Origin: Isoetes engelmannii
Taxonomy: Eukaryota; Streptophyta; Lycopodiopsida; Isoetales; Isoetaceae
DNA length: 32,619 nucleotides
Reading direction: 5' to 3'
Assembly: GCA_011763485.2 (NCBI GenBank)
Contig: JAANSK020272601.1
Span: forward strand, 1 to 32,619
The first letter of the stretch is position 1. Every line of letters begins with the position of its first letter. A program made the position numbers and the translations under genes. Positions 1-13,100 of this stretch are shown in pieces. The notes beneath the pieces were generated by a model. That model was not told where the DNA came from. It saw only the letters and a list, made by a program, of their open reading frames with translations, and did not search any database.

Positions 1-1032
1 CGGTTTTGGTCCCAAAAAAACCCCCTCCCGTACACGCACGTGTTTTCTACGGTTTTTTCTAACTGCACCCCCCGGGACGTATGTCAATCACATAATAATA
101 GAACTACCACGAAGGGTAAGCCAGGTCAACTGGACTTGGACTCCTGCATGAGTTGCTAGACGGGATGGTCTGAACCTGCGCCACATGCATGTCATGTGCA
201 ATAGTGAGATCCATCCAATCATCGAAACCATAGACATGCATCTAATGCATACTAGGCATAAGGAGGCTCCTACCCCGGCTCAGACTCATAAGGGAGTTTG
301 ACTAACGGTAAAAGCTCCAAGATAGACCAGATCGAGTTATGACAATGACTTGGGCTGGTGTATAGACAATGGCTAGGGTTGACCACTCCATCTGCCCCTC
401 TTGTGCATAGTATGCAGATAGGCGAGAACAAGCTCTGCAGTGATTGTAGCCGTCCAGATACGTAATCCCACGGTATCATCCAATGAGACTACTCCAGATT
501 GCATCTACCTGGTCCGATGAGGCAGGAGGAGACAAGTCCCCTCCCAAGATGCGATGAATCCCTGGGCGACTAGAGGATCGTGACAACGCACGTCCTTCCT
601 CGACTTACTCCCCTTATGCCTAGCCAAGACAACACCTGCTAACTAAGTGAGTCATGGCGGCACCTAACCCAGAGAGTGTCGGACCCATACTCAACCCACA
701 TGAAGTGACTGAGTATAAGCCTAGCTCACCAGGGTCTTGCCCTCCATTCGTCATTGTACCCCGTTGTCTGATGTTCAATCACCACATAGCTTCTCCAGCT
801 AGGTGGGCTCTATGCACATGCCGAATTATAATGGGAATTATAGGAGCTAAGCTCGAAGCACCAACTGATAACATGCTTCTAGGTCTCTCATCTAATCCTA
901 ATCATACAACTAACTTATAGTTAGGTTTCATTGATTAGGGTTCATGATCGAATCTAAGGCTCTAAGATAGCCCTATTGGAAATACGACATGATAACTCAT
1001 TTGGAATGCTAATTCCCAGATGATCTAGCTAA
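1..1032. other. 3' flank without recognisable gene
   Basis: The sequence downstream of the ICP55 stop codon is GC-richer than the introns. Reading frames are short and match no family I recognise. I see no clear AATAAA signal on the minus strand just after the stop. It may be an old LTR or gypsy-type leader, but nothing in it proves this. Confidence 0.4.
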
Positions 1033-1140
1033 CTATCTACTCGAAATACCTATTCCTGATGAACTACCTCCTGCTCCTAGGGTCTCCATCTCTCTCAAGA
1101 TCTTCGAAGTAACATCTTTACCAGCAACATCAGAGACAAC
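1033..1140 (-). CDS. ICP55: ICP55 exon 12 (C-terminus; 13th coding segment)
   Basis: This exon encodes residues 445-479 and the stop, after acceptor CTCATTCCATTACAG with a plausible branch site upstream. VVSDVAGKDV aligns without gaps to the family's VLT-x-S-x-PKE(I/V) at the C-terminal edge of the fold (V/L, S/T, K/K, D/E, V/I), and the phase matches exon 11. The Ser/Gly-rich tail GGSSSGIGISSR is not conserved. The similarity is short and the intron is 7.2 kb, so this is the least certain exon. Confidence 0.7.
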   Translation of the reverse strand, partial: VVSDVAGKDVTSKILREMETLGAGGSSSGIGISSR

Positions 1141-4100
1141 CTGTAATGGAATGAGATTAATGCTTTGCATTTCACTTTGGCAACAATATATTAAGGAGCG
1201 ATTAAAGGAGTTTTGCATTTCGCTTTGGCAACAATAAATTAAGGAGCAGTTAAAGAAGCTGAGGTGGACTTAGCAAGTGTTGCAGCAAGCGAGACCAGAG
1301 CAGGAATTAAAAAGGATGCAGGGGATTGAGCTCTTAGCAAGCCAGAAACAAAGGAATTGGAATCTGTGCTAGCTTGTCAAAGAGACAAGTATCTTGCCAT
1401 GGAGACAAGTAACAAAAGCCAAATTCTTGATCAAACTGAATTGAGCTTTGTTTTGTCATTATAACCGATCTATCTACCATATTCGTATAAAAACTCTGAA
1501 AGCCTATTCTGATCATCTAAGCATGTACAACTTTTTAGCTTGATTATGAAAAGCAAAAAGCATTCTTGCTTAAACTTGTGGATACCAAATCGTGGAGATC
1601 TGAGTGTTCCAATTGGTCGAGGAAGTCACCTATATTGATATTTGACTTTAATTCCAAGATTGCTCAGCATTGAGCATTAGATTGAACTCTACGGATAAGC
1701 TACCAGATATATGGATGTCGAGTTTGGATGCGGAATCTCAAATTGCTTCATACAGCACGGGTTTATGAAAAAAAAAATTGTAAGATGATTTCTTTACGCG
1801 GAATAAAAAGTAGAATCTTAATTTTTAGATGTTTATACCATGGTAAATTAGTAATTACGATTGCAACGTAATAGACTTGAACATGGTATCTTAGATGGAA
1901 TTTGAATGCCTCTTGAGAGATTGGTAATTGTGTCTGCAAAACAATAGGCTTGAACAAGAGTGCATATGTTGTATACTTTTGAAGAGTCATAATTGTGATT
2001 GCAACACAATTGATAAAATTGACAACAAATTTGACCAAATAATTAACCACAGCAATTGTTTGAAGCCAAAATAAGAGTTCAAATTTGAAGATTCTTTTTA
2101 AAACCCGCTTAGTGACATACAAAAACGTGATTTCTCCAGAAAAGATTTGGATCCACAAGTGCCAAAATAACAAGAGGCCCATGGTCCAGAACATGCCCTT
2201 AACTGCACTAAACCATCCGCAATCACCACTAAAATAAGTAGAAGCAAATCCTAACCAGCAGCAAGTTTCAGTTGTGACTCCAAATTAAGGAACGAAATTT
2301 CAAAAATGTGATTCTTATTGATGCTAGACTCAATCTGTTTAGCAACAAAAGGAAATTTTCTGGCACTTCAAGAGAAAACCTGAGATGAACAGTTAGATAT
2401 TTCTACCACGAATGACACTTTCAGCCATGTTAATCAGAAATAGGATGCAATCAGGTTGGAAAACAACTTAGCTTGAATGACAAACAGTACTATGAGTACA
2501 CATAGCGAGAGTTATATATTTTGAAGCTCATGCATAAAGGGTAACACCATCATACACATAGCAAGAGTTATATAATTTGAAGCTCATGGATAAAGGGTAT
2601 CACCATCATCTATAAACACAATCTTTGTAGCCACTTGTTGACTCCATCCTGTTTTTTTGGATGCCTGGTTCTCGTCCTGGCTTGTATGTTGTACTTTACT
2701 ACTTAAATCCATGTACTACCCCAAATAGTTGCTTTTATGTGCTACCCAATGGCACATAACGAGAGATGATACTAACCATGAGTTCGCATTGCAAATAAGT
2801 ATGAATTTTGAACTTATACATAGAAGGTAGACAAATCTGAAATTTAGTGTTTGACCTGTACAATACTTGTTTTATCAAGACTTTTAGGGTCAAGGGATTG
2901 TTGGGAATCAAATCACTCATATTCACATTTTGTTCCTACCTCATATTTGTCTTATCTAGTACATTACTGCAAAATACATACGTTTGAACTTACAAAACGT
3001 CTTTGAGCAACATAGACATTTGACATCTTATGCATGGCCTCAAAAGAAACAGGTCTGGAAGGTAAAAATAATCAGGGAAAACATGTACTACACAACCAAA
3101 TAGCCACAGCAATATGTAATTTGAATGTAGAAGCTGTCAAGCAAACTCCTATCCCATTCAGTTCTTCCGATTTCGAGCTATGAATATAATCATGGAAGTC
3201 GTAAATGATATAAATTATTGGAACTTGCTCGACCAATTCTTGAGAAATTGGAATAAATTTCTTATTTCAAGTTTACACAATCCTTTGTCCACAAAAAGCC
3301 TCTTTGCTTTCCCTCTTATTCTCTCCCTTGATTTTTGTAAAGTTGTGCTTAGAAAAAATTGCAGGCAGGTTTTGGATAATATATATTCTGCAAGATCAAG
3401 GCAGAATATCCCTTCTTTTTTATCCTCTCAGAAGCTGCACAGATTGACATATCTTTGGCTGGAGTTTTCACTTTGCACTATGTCAGCTGTCGCAGACACC
3501 AAAAATCTTTGATTGTTATTTGAGCGGTGTTTTAAACATTTCAATGGAGACATCGCTGCAAAATGCTTCCATGTTGCAACAGATTTTCACTTTACACTTA
3601 GACATCATCTGCATCTTTGGCAGCGGACAAACCATGCTCAACTGGTCGTACATGAATCTTAAACTTTTCCTTTCTATAAAAAGGCATAGGAAAGAGTCAG
3701 CTGCCTAACAAATATGACATTTTTTGTGCAGAACAAAGCACAAAGTATGATTAAGTGCACCACCAAGTTAACAAGCACTCTGCTTTGAATGAATGAAGCT
3801 GAGAGGGTGCTGCGGACCTAACGAACCTATTTTTTTAGAGAAAAAATGCAAGTTATTTTAACATGCAAATATAAAACTTAAGATAGACATTTCTTACATT
3901 GTGGCGAAGATTCAACCTCATTCAAGTTTTTTGGAATAGAGGAAGTGAGCACCTTCAATATCAAAATAAAGAAACTATATCAGAAGGTTTACAAGCAAGC
4001 AATGCATATATGCTTATACAAATCCCACTTAGCTTATACTTTAGAATCCACTAGCAGCTGTTGAAATGAAATTTATTCTTTACAACAAAGAGGGTTACCG

Positions 4101-7100
4101 CCCAAATATGTTCAAGGAATGGCTGGAAAACTGAAAGAGAACATGCCATTTCTTGCTTCGGAGTCCTAGTTATATACTTGTTCTTTTCAGGGGGTTAAGA
4201 TCCAAAATATTTCATTAAATCGTGTCATGGGCCATAAATAGTTTATCTGCTAATCACTCCTTGTCATGCAGTTTACCCAATGCCTTTAACTTCTCTATGG
4301 GAAGAGAAGCATATGCGAGACCCAAAAACTCACAAATTAGATACATCAGGTTTTCATTATAAAAAGCCTCAAATGGTGTCTTACCTTGGACAGCTTTGGT
4401 ACTGTATTTGCCAAGTAACAGGCCGTAAGAACTGCCTCACCCCAAAAGTTATTTGGCAACATAGCATGTGCAAGCATTGCTCGATTAAGATCCAGTAAGG
4501 ATCGATTTTTGCACTCCGGAATGCCATTTTTGCTGATGTGCCTATGAATTTCGCGCTCCAGCAGAAATTCATCTAGAGCATTGGGAACATATTCGCCACC
4601 GTTGTCACTTCGGAAAACCTTAATGTGCAAACTAGTCTGATTTTCTATCAAAGTATTTTAATTTTTAAAGCTTTTGAACACCTCTCCTTTTGAATGCAAA
4701 ACATAGAGACCCAACTAAGCATATCTGTTATAGTCATTATAGTCATCAATGAAAGTCAAGAAATACCTGTTTCTGCCCACCGAAGAAGACCACTATGCAC
4801 CAGCTCTAAAGGTTTCTTTGCTCGATGAGCAGCCTCCAGAGGATATGCTAAATTGGGTAGAGTGCTGTTTTTCTCTGATACAAAACAGTGAGTGAATTCG
4901 TCCAAAATTTACTGTGTTGGATGGATTTAGGGTGAAGATCCGTCCAACATTGATCCGTTTGGACAAGGGTTGATCCATTCCATGTTTTTTTAGTGCGTTC
5001 TTCCCCAGTTTCAATCGATTCTTAGCTGTTTTTCTCTGATGGGGGGGGGGGGGGGTCGGGGGCTGTATACAACACTTCTCCCACTAAATTTGGTTGCTTT
5101 CCAACAGCACAAGCGTGACAATTCAATTTGTGAGACTTCAAACTTGGGAAGCCAATTGCCATCTTGAATTTGGAGAGATCAACAAGTGCAAGCCCAGTTA
5201 CATGACCAAATCGCTGATGCCAAAGGTGCTCAGCTTCCAAATTTGGAGTAAACATCCCAAGTTCAATCTTAGTTGGGCAGCCTCAGCAAAAGGGTCTTTT
5301 TCAAGCAAATAAGCCTTTCCTTTGGGAAAGATAACATGCTTTCCAGCCTTATCAAATTCTGGAACACGTAAGAGACTCGTCTTTAAATCTGGTTCCAACA
5401 TATTATTACGTACCCACTTAACACCTTCCTGCCAGGAACCTGAAAAGTCAATTCTCCCTTGCCAACAATCAGCAAAGCGTGACCATTGCCCACTCTGACT
5501 TGGCTTCATAGTGTTCAAGATTATTGAAATCTTGTTCTTCCCCTGTTAAATGTTTAGTAGCACCAGAATCAAGCAAGAATCCATCAAGAAAAGCATCTTT
5601 ACCAGCAACATTAATGCGTTCAGCAACATTAATGTACTCAATGTTATCGGATGCACAAGCAATTCCACTGATTTCCTCCTGATAAGATTTGCTGTCACCT
5701 GCTTTTACATGAAGACATTGATTCTTGAAATGACCTTTCTCGCCACAATTATAGCATTTAAACTGTTTCCTCTCAAATTTTCTTTGAGCACCTGAAGTAT
5801 CCTTCCCGTCAGATTCTTTTCTGTTTTGAAATTTCCTATCTGATTTGGAACTTCCAACATGAGAAAAATGCAGCTATTCAGGGCGTTTGCCTCTTTGATT
5901 GAACAGGATCTATTTCTGAACAGGATGATCCAGGATATTTAGTTGGTTATTTAAAGGATACTCACGGCAAAGCACACCAGTACGTTCTATCTTGGTACAT
6001 CTACCAGTTTAGGCGAGATTCGGCAGATATGTTTGGTGCAGATTTGGAGTTACGGCAGAGGGGAACTGGATTTGGAATTAGGAACTGGAATTGAGTGCAG
6101 AATTTGTTAAGATTGAGTGGCAATCCGGACCTGGAGTGCCTTCAGATTTCTTCCTTCTGGCTAGACTTCAGTCTTGTCAGTGACTTTTGCTATTGTACAT
6201 CTGATACAACTGTGGCTTGTTGGACAATCTAATCATGGTATATTTTTCTTCTGAGTCTGCTGAGCAGCTATATCAGATTATAGCTCCTCTGAAAGATAGG
6301 TTAGAATGCATCACAAGATCTCATTGAGCAGTTAGAGGTACCTTTTATTGATGATTATCTTAAGGTTGCTAGTTTATCTTCACTGGTACAAAGCTTCATG
6401 TACATCCCAGAGTATGCTGCACCAGAATTGATATTTGAATGTACTTGCACACCTTCTAAAGGCGGCTATGAAAGCATGTATCAGAAGTTGGATTGGTCTG
6501 TATTAAGGAATGATTACTTGTTACATGCTTCTTTCGTTATTTGGGATGAAGTATTTCAGCATCAAGTGTATACTGCAGATTTCAAAAATGAGTTGGTTCT
6601 TGAGCTTCCTTGGATGGATATTCATGAGCAGACTGCTATTCTTACATCCATTATCACCAAGGTTAGTCAATGTGCATTAGATTTGCCACTTTACATGAAT
6701 CTACATACTCCATTTTCTTGCACACATGATGGGAAGGTGGAGGATAATCCTAACTTGGATGATTGTTCGGGGTATATTTCTTACCCTGATATTGGAGGAT
6801 TAACCAAGAAGTTAAAGGTAAGTTACATGTGCTTGCATTTGAGAAATCAAGTATTAATTGTTCTTGATACATATGACCATCAAAGTCTGGTTACTGTCAA
6901 AGATCATGAGTTGATGGTTCAGTCTGCTGACAGTGTACCAGGGCAGCTTGTGGTGGATCAATTTGAAACTTCAAATAATACTTCACTGGATTTGTATGAT
7001 GCTGATATGATTGGAAAATGGTCACTAATATCAGATGAAATTTATGAGTTCTATCATGGTCTTAAATCAGATTTTTTGAGAAAGAGATACGCATTACAGA

Positions 7101-10100
7101 GATACATCTTGCTGATATGGGTTATAAGTTCCATGACGCTGCTTATGAACAGGAGTTATTTCTGAAGTCTCATATCAGTAGGTTGAATGTCTATATCAGA
7201 AAGAAAAGAGAATGGTACAGAGGCAGGATGTTATGGTTTAACACCAACGTCAAGTGGCAGCCATGGTTACTTCTGTGGTTGAATTTGCTTCTTATGCTGA
7301 ATTCCTTCCAGGCAGCATTATATCTCAGGGGGAATACTTAGCATTAGTAGTTCTAGTTTCGTTTTCCATCTTTTGAGTCATGCTAGTCATCGGGGGGATG
7401 TTAAAATGTGACATTGTCACCACTCTTAGATGACTAGGCATGCTACGTATGTTGCTGACATGGCTCTCATTAAACTTGTAATTACAACCTTAAACAGCAC
7501 CATAGCTTTAAACCTTGTAGTTACAGCTGTCATTAGATTACTGCCGCACAAGCATAACCAACCTAAATAAATAAGCACAGAGTTGCAGCTCTCTGCCAAT
7601 AATTCACATAACAAGTGCTGCATTTGAAAACGTTATAGCTCCAAAAACTTGTTGCTATAATCTGCCAAAGCTCTGACAATAAATTGATATTAACACCATC
7701 TCAGAACCAGATTTTCCTATTCAAGAATCCAGTTCTCATTTCCATCAACTAGAAAGCTTGGTGCTAGAAAGCTTGGTGCTGACAGAATAAGAAAAAAAAT
7801 AGGTCATACTATGGAAAAAGTATCAAGCCTCGAATTTTTCTTTTGCATGTATCACCACAGGACTCCAGTTTGCCTGATCCACCCAAATCACCATGCAAAC
7901 TTTACTTTTAGCCATGTTGCAACATCTTCGACCCTCATTCAGCATTTTTAAAGCAATCAGGACTGTGGCCACAAATCCTGCATAATAGATCTGGATCTTC
8001 CGTCTATAAATCTTTTAGCCACCCCAGTTGAACAAGCCTGGCCTTCACACCTTAATCCATTGCAATAAACATGCCCACTTCTAAAACTTTATGCTGTAAA
8101 AGAAGGTTGAGACAAAATGGCCCGTGATTTTTACCATTTATCCAAGCAGTGTATAGATGTCAAAAGGTGTTCCCTAAATCTTTCCACCATTAGAAAGATG
8201 ATGATCATTTCATTATTTCTTTCATTTATTATTTGAATTCTGAATGAAATACATTCAACTTAGTATGCAATTTCTCATGGAAGGTTAATCAAATAAAGGC
8301 ATACCTCATTGCCTGCGTTTGTAATAAGAACATCATCTTCTATCCTTATGCCAATACCACGGTACCTAAACTCTTACACACACGTCCCTGGAATCAATTT
8401 ATGTAGATATTGCAACATAATCGATCAAAATAAATACTCACTTTATTGGTATTGTTTCTTCCGCAGGTATATACAAGCCAGGTTCTATAGTTATAATCTA
8501 TATAAAATACAAAATGATAAGGCGTGGAAGGTTAAGCTCTGTTACCAAAGAAAGTCTACAAACTGTAATTCCAAGCATCTATATATATAATGTTGATATT
8601 ATTTGGCCTGTAAGAATTGTGCAACCTAGATGAAAAGGACTTCATTTACTATAGTCCCAAAAAAAATACTTCACATCTTCTGCTACCATTAGATACTGTA
8701 CAACCCATCCATAGCCAGTTATTTATTACCTACAGCTATTGGTTTAGAAAATTTTATGACACTTTCTGGTGTCATGGAATTTGTTTTCAACGTAGACTCT
8801 TAGGCAATATGCCGGCTTCTGCATCATCCAGTTTGCCCATGTTTGCCGTCTTACATTATTTGGTAGGGACATATTATTCGATTTGGACCAAACTCAAGAG
8901 AGGAAATCAGCACAAAGGAAAGAAACTGGAACTGTCTATTCGCAAAAGACATGCAACTCAAACAAAAAATAACGTACAAATATTTCTAGCATGCCGCGTG
9001 TCATTTGTTTAACTTATTCTAACACTTCCGCTGAAACAAATAACTAGGAAAAAACCGATATTAAAAGAAAACAAACGGATTTGAGTGGTTTGTTTTTGTA
9101 TGATGAAGAAAGCTGATCTTGCTGTTATCACTTCTCTCCCTTCAGCTTAAACTTCATGATCCTCAAAGCTTCCTTAAACCTTACGAAATTCTTCCCTTTG
9201 GTTCTTGGAAGAACAATGGATGACTAAACATGGGCCCAGCTGCACCTACTTGCTTAGAAGTGAAGAAACCCTGTATGCTATGAGTAAACTGGATAAGAAA
9301 CTAAAAAGCATGACTATGGCTTTATAGGGAAGCCATGTCAGCTACATAGCTATGTCTAGTCATCTAAAGGTGGTGTCATGTCATATGTCATATTCTAACA
9401 TCCCCCCTGATGACTAGCATGACTCAAAACATAAAAAGAACAAAACTAGAAATCCTAGGACTAACATCCCCCCTGAGATGTAACACGTCCTCAAATTCAA
9501 CATATAAAGCAAGCTTAGCCACATAAGTAACCATGGCTGCTGGACCTTGATTTTAAACCATACCCTCCTGCTCCTGTACCATTCTCTGTTCTTGGAAATA
9601 CAAGGAACCGTATAAAACAACTTCTTTTGTCTCTGGAATAAACCATGCTCATGCATAGAAGAAGCCTTCAGCCCAAGGTTGCAGTTAAACCCATGTAAGT
9701 GCCCTGCTGAATTCTGCAAACATGTACAACTAACAAGACTTTCAGCAGTGAATGTTTTTGTATCCTCTACTTGACAACTTAAACATCTGTCAGCCATAAA
9801 CTGTAGCACTTGTAACTCATAATACTCCTTAGGTAAGCGAACTATATCAAGTGTTAGTGATTGCTTTAGAAGCTGCCCTGCTAATGCAATTCTGTCAAAA
9901 ACCAGATCATCTCTCTTTCGAAACTCAGAATTGTGTAGAACAATTAAGACTTGATTTCCTTTATGCAGACAACTGTAGCTAATTGTCAACCACTTGTTCG
10001 ATTCTCCAACATCTGTATAAGCAACATACCCCCAAACACTCAGTCAAATTAGAATAATTCTCCATCCTCTCATCATGTGGACAAGCAAATGGAATATGTA

Positions 10101-13100
10101 AAGTTATGTAAAGTGGCAGCTGCAACACATGATGATTAACCTGAAAAAGAATGGACAACAATTCATCTGTCTGGACATCAAATTCCATCCAAGGAAACTC
10201 ATGAACCAGCTCCTCTTTTGCTCCAATAATGCCGTGTATATTTTCTGCGAATTGCTCTTCTAGAAATTGATCCATGATTTCACTACTACTATGAAGGTAA
10301 GTGTTGTCTAAAACTTCATACTGCAATGCCATATCAAATAATAGTGATTCAAAACTATCTTCATGCTGTAAATCTAAAGAACATTCTACACATTGCTTTA
10401 TTGGCCTCTCTGCATATGCCACGGTCTCATTCCAAATATTCTGCATCAGACCAGACTTCTCCATTAGAACACCCTCCTCTTGTTTGGTCCATGCAGCTTG
10501 CTCTTCTCCAAGGTGTTCCACAATTTTGTAATCATCATGGCAAAATGTATGAGAAATAGATTCTTGATAAACATCAGTGTCACCTCTCCCTATCTGCCAC
10601 AATTGCAACCTCATCCCAAATATCATCAAGTGAAAGGGAATAATTATCATGAACATGAATAACCGGGAGAGTTAAAATAGAATGTAGCTCTTGTAAGTCG
10701 GCCACAGACTTCTTCTTTGCCTGATCTACGTCTAACTCATGGCTCTGTCAAAATTCAGACCTTGGATAATCCCACGACTCCTTGGCAGTGAGGAATGATC
10801 TTTGCAAAACCCTTGAATGTATAAAGTAGCATGAACGGTGAGCATGATGGATTTCTAAACTTTGTCTTCTTCATCAAGAGTAGCTAAACAGTTATTTCCT
10901 CCCACAACATGCCACAAACCTTGGGATATTAATGACCAGGTCATTTGAAATCTCCATTCTTCATAGTTATGAATGGTTAACAGCTTACCATTCAGAGGAG
11001 CTATAAGCTGATAAAGCTGCTTAGCAGAATCAGAAGAAAAATAGACCATGATTAGATTGTCCAGCAAACCAGTTGTATCACATGTACAATAGCACAAGTA
11101 GCTGATAAGACTGAAGTCTAGGAAGAAATAGGAAGAAATCTTACAAAAATCTTGGTGATCGAGACTGCAAGACTTCCAAGGAGCTAACTCCAGATCCTTA
11201 TCCAAATTCGGTTCCTCTTTCCCGTAACTCCAAGCCTGTCCCAAACCGACCAAATCCCCAAAGAATCCACGAGCCAAAAATAACTGCGGCCAGATTATTG
11301 AAATTCTGCTCTCTGCTTCTGCTTCATACCCTGCCATCCGAACTCCAAATCTCTCAAACTCTGCATCAATAACCCCAAATCTGTCAAATATTTTCTGCAC
11401 AATATCTCCTCTGCCTTCTCGAGTAACAAAAGAGCCGCTGTCTGCATGTAACTTTATGCACTTTTTGGAAGGACAAAAAATGGCTTCCTCCTCATTTGGA
11501 TCACCAAAAATAGTCTCAACCAATCTTGGCCGCAGTCCTTGGAAAAAAAAAAACTTATCCGACTTCTGGTTTCCTAGATCCGATCAGAATTGCCAAACAT
11601 TAACCATCAAAGACCTAACTCCAGTTCGCGAATCGTATCGGACTAGAAACTACACGACTCAATGTCTTCTCCAAAACATCAGCAGATCCAAGCAGCAAAC
11701 CCTTTCCACATTCAATCCGGCTAGACGAAGAATCTTGCAAGATTAGAAGAATCTCTACAAAGATTTCTCGAGCTTTACGTCCTTCTAGACCCGTAGCACC
11801 CGTAGCACGTTCTAGACCCGTTCTAGACTAACTCTTGCACAATGCAAGAAAAAATGATGTCACAAACACCAGATCCCGATTAAGAAACTCCAGATCCGAC
11901 CCTTTGACTTCCAGACAAAAAATCTTGCAAGATTGAATGAATCTCTGCAGAGATTTTTCGAGTTACCCACATTCTAAACCTGTTCTAGACCCGCAACGCG
12001 TTCTAGACCCATTCTAGACCAATTCTTGCAACAAACGCAAGAAAAATCGATGTCAATAACTCTGATCAGACCCGATACCACGTTCTGATCCCACCTGCTA
12101 TGCTTCTGCACTCATCTCATCCTGCATTCCTGCTCTGATACCATGAAGAAACCCTGTATGCATATATGCTAGAATGAAAGAGATACACGATAGCTAGGCT
12201 ATGAGTAAACTGGATAAGAAACTAAAAAGCATGACTATGGCTTTATAGAGAAGCCATCTCAATGACATAGGTGTCATGTCTAGTCATCTAAAGGTGGTGA
12301 CATGTAATATGTCATATTCTAACAAGAAGTAGATACTTGCAGATCAGCTAACAGGTATTAAAGCCACAACATTTCCTGTTAGAAAAAAACAACATGCTTT
12401 CCAGCCTTGTCAAATTCTGAAACACTGAGTAATGCCGAACCTGGTGGTATCATCACGTCATAGATTTGCATAACCCCATCGTCTCTAGAAGTCTGAAATT
12501 CAAGCTCTCCCTTTTCAACAATAGGTACAGCTTGACCATTTTGCACTATAATGTGGCCTGCATCATAATACTCAAAATTGTTCAATCTTGTTTTTGCATA
12601 ACCCCATCGTCTCTAGAAGTCTGAAATTCAAGCTCTCCTTTTTCAACAATAGGTAAAGCTTGACCATTTTCCACTATAATGTGGCCTGCATCATAATACT
12701 CAAAATTGTTCAATCTTGTTTTTCCCCTGTTAAATGCTTTGTAGCATCGGAATCCAGCAAATAACCACTAACAAAAGCATGCCCACTGGCAACATTAACT
12801 TGTTCATACACAGGATCATCATCAACTTGTGCGAAGTTAAGGTATTCCTGCGTGTGAGAAGTACAAGCAACAGCACTGACTTCCTTTGTATCAGCTGATT
12901 TCCTCTCTGTTTTTGCTTTTTTTTCTTTGGTGCATTCACTTCTAACGTGACCCTTCTCACAATAATTATTGCATTTGAACTGAGCTTTTCCATCAGACGT
13001 ATTTCCATGAGCGTTCTTATCTGATTTAGGAGAACTGGCCTTTGAAAATTTTGCTTATTCTGAGCGTCTATTTTTCTGCTTTATTACAACTTCCTCTTGT

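Larger units (their letters stand above)
6060..7470 (+). mobile_element. Remnant of non-autonomous Copia family A, plus strand
   Basis: It is homologous to element A at 9261-12324 but in opposite orientation. The gag-linker stretch (~6140-6300, encoding FFLLARLQSCQ-like text, then a piece like YFSSDSAKQLYQLIAPL), the unknown ORF (6398-7341) and the polypurine tract CGGGGGGA at 7391-7398 occur in the same order. They are followed by an LTR start TGTTAAAATGTGACATTGTC at 7399 that resembles element A's TGTTAGAATATGACATAT. The 5' LTR is not recognisable. Divergence is clearly higher than within element A, so this is an older copy or a different subfamily. Confidence 0.75.
9261..12324 (-). mobile_element. 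Complete non-autonomous Copia-like LTR element A nested in B
   Basis: 3064 bp, flanked by a perfect 5-bp target-site duplication AGAAG (9256-9260 and 12325-12329). The coding strand is minus: 5' LTR 12324-12145, primer-binding site TGGTATCAGAGC (12144-12133), a leader with an internal repeat, a gag-like ORF (11523-10855), two frames of an unknown protein (10656-9414), polypurine tract TCAGGGGGGA (9410-9401) and 3' LTR 9400-9261. Protease, integrase, reverse transcriptase and RNase H are absent, so mobilisation would need proteins from a partner element. Removing it and one AGAAG restores the continuous RNase H tail region of element B. Confidence 0.92.

Noticed and set aside
654-920. 88-codon plus-strand frame in the 3' flank
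   Set aside because: Pro/Cys/His-rich with no motif; no promoter or splice context.
1763-2194. 143-codon minus-strand frame, very hydrophobic
   Set aside because: Composition follows the local A/T bias (runs of Phe, Ile, Lys), there is no family match, and it lies wholly inside an ICP55 intron on the sense strand.
3180-3512. 110-codon plus-strand frame
   Set aside because: No recognised motif, composition like random AT-rich sequence, antisense inside an intron.
8309-8590. 93-codon plus-strand frame
   Set aside because: It is the antisense shadow of ICP55 exons 11 and 10, whose minus-strand translation is strongly conserved.
10301-10662. Three overlapping plus-strand frames of 60-77 codons
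   Set aside because: They are shadows of the minus-strand ORF of element A, which is supported by a second genomic copy.
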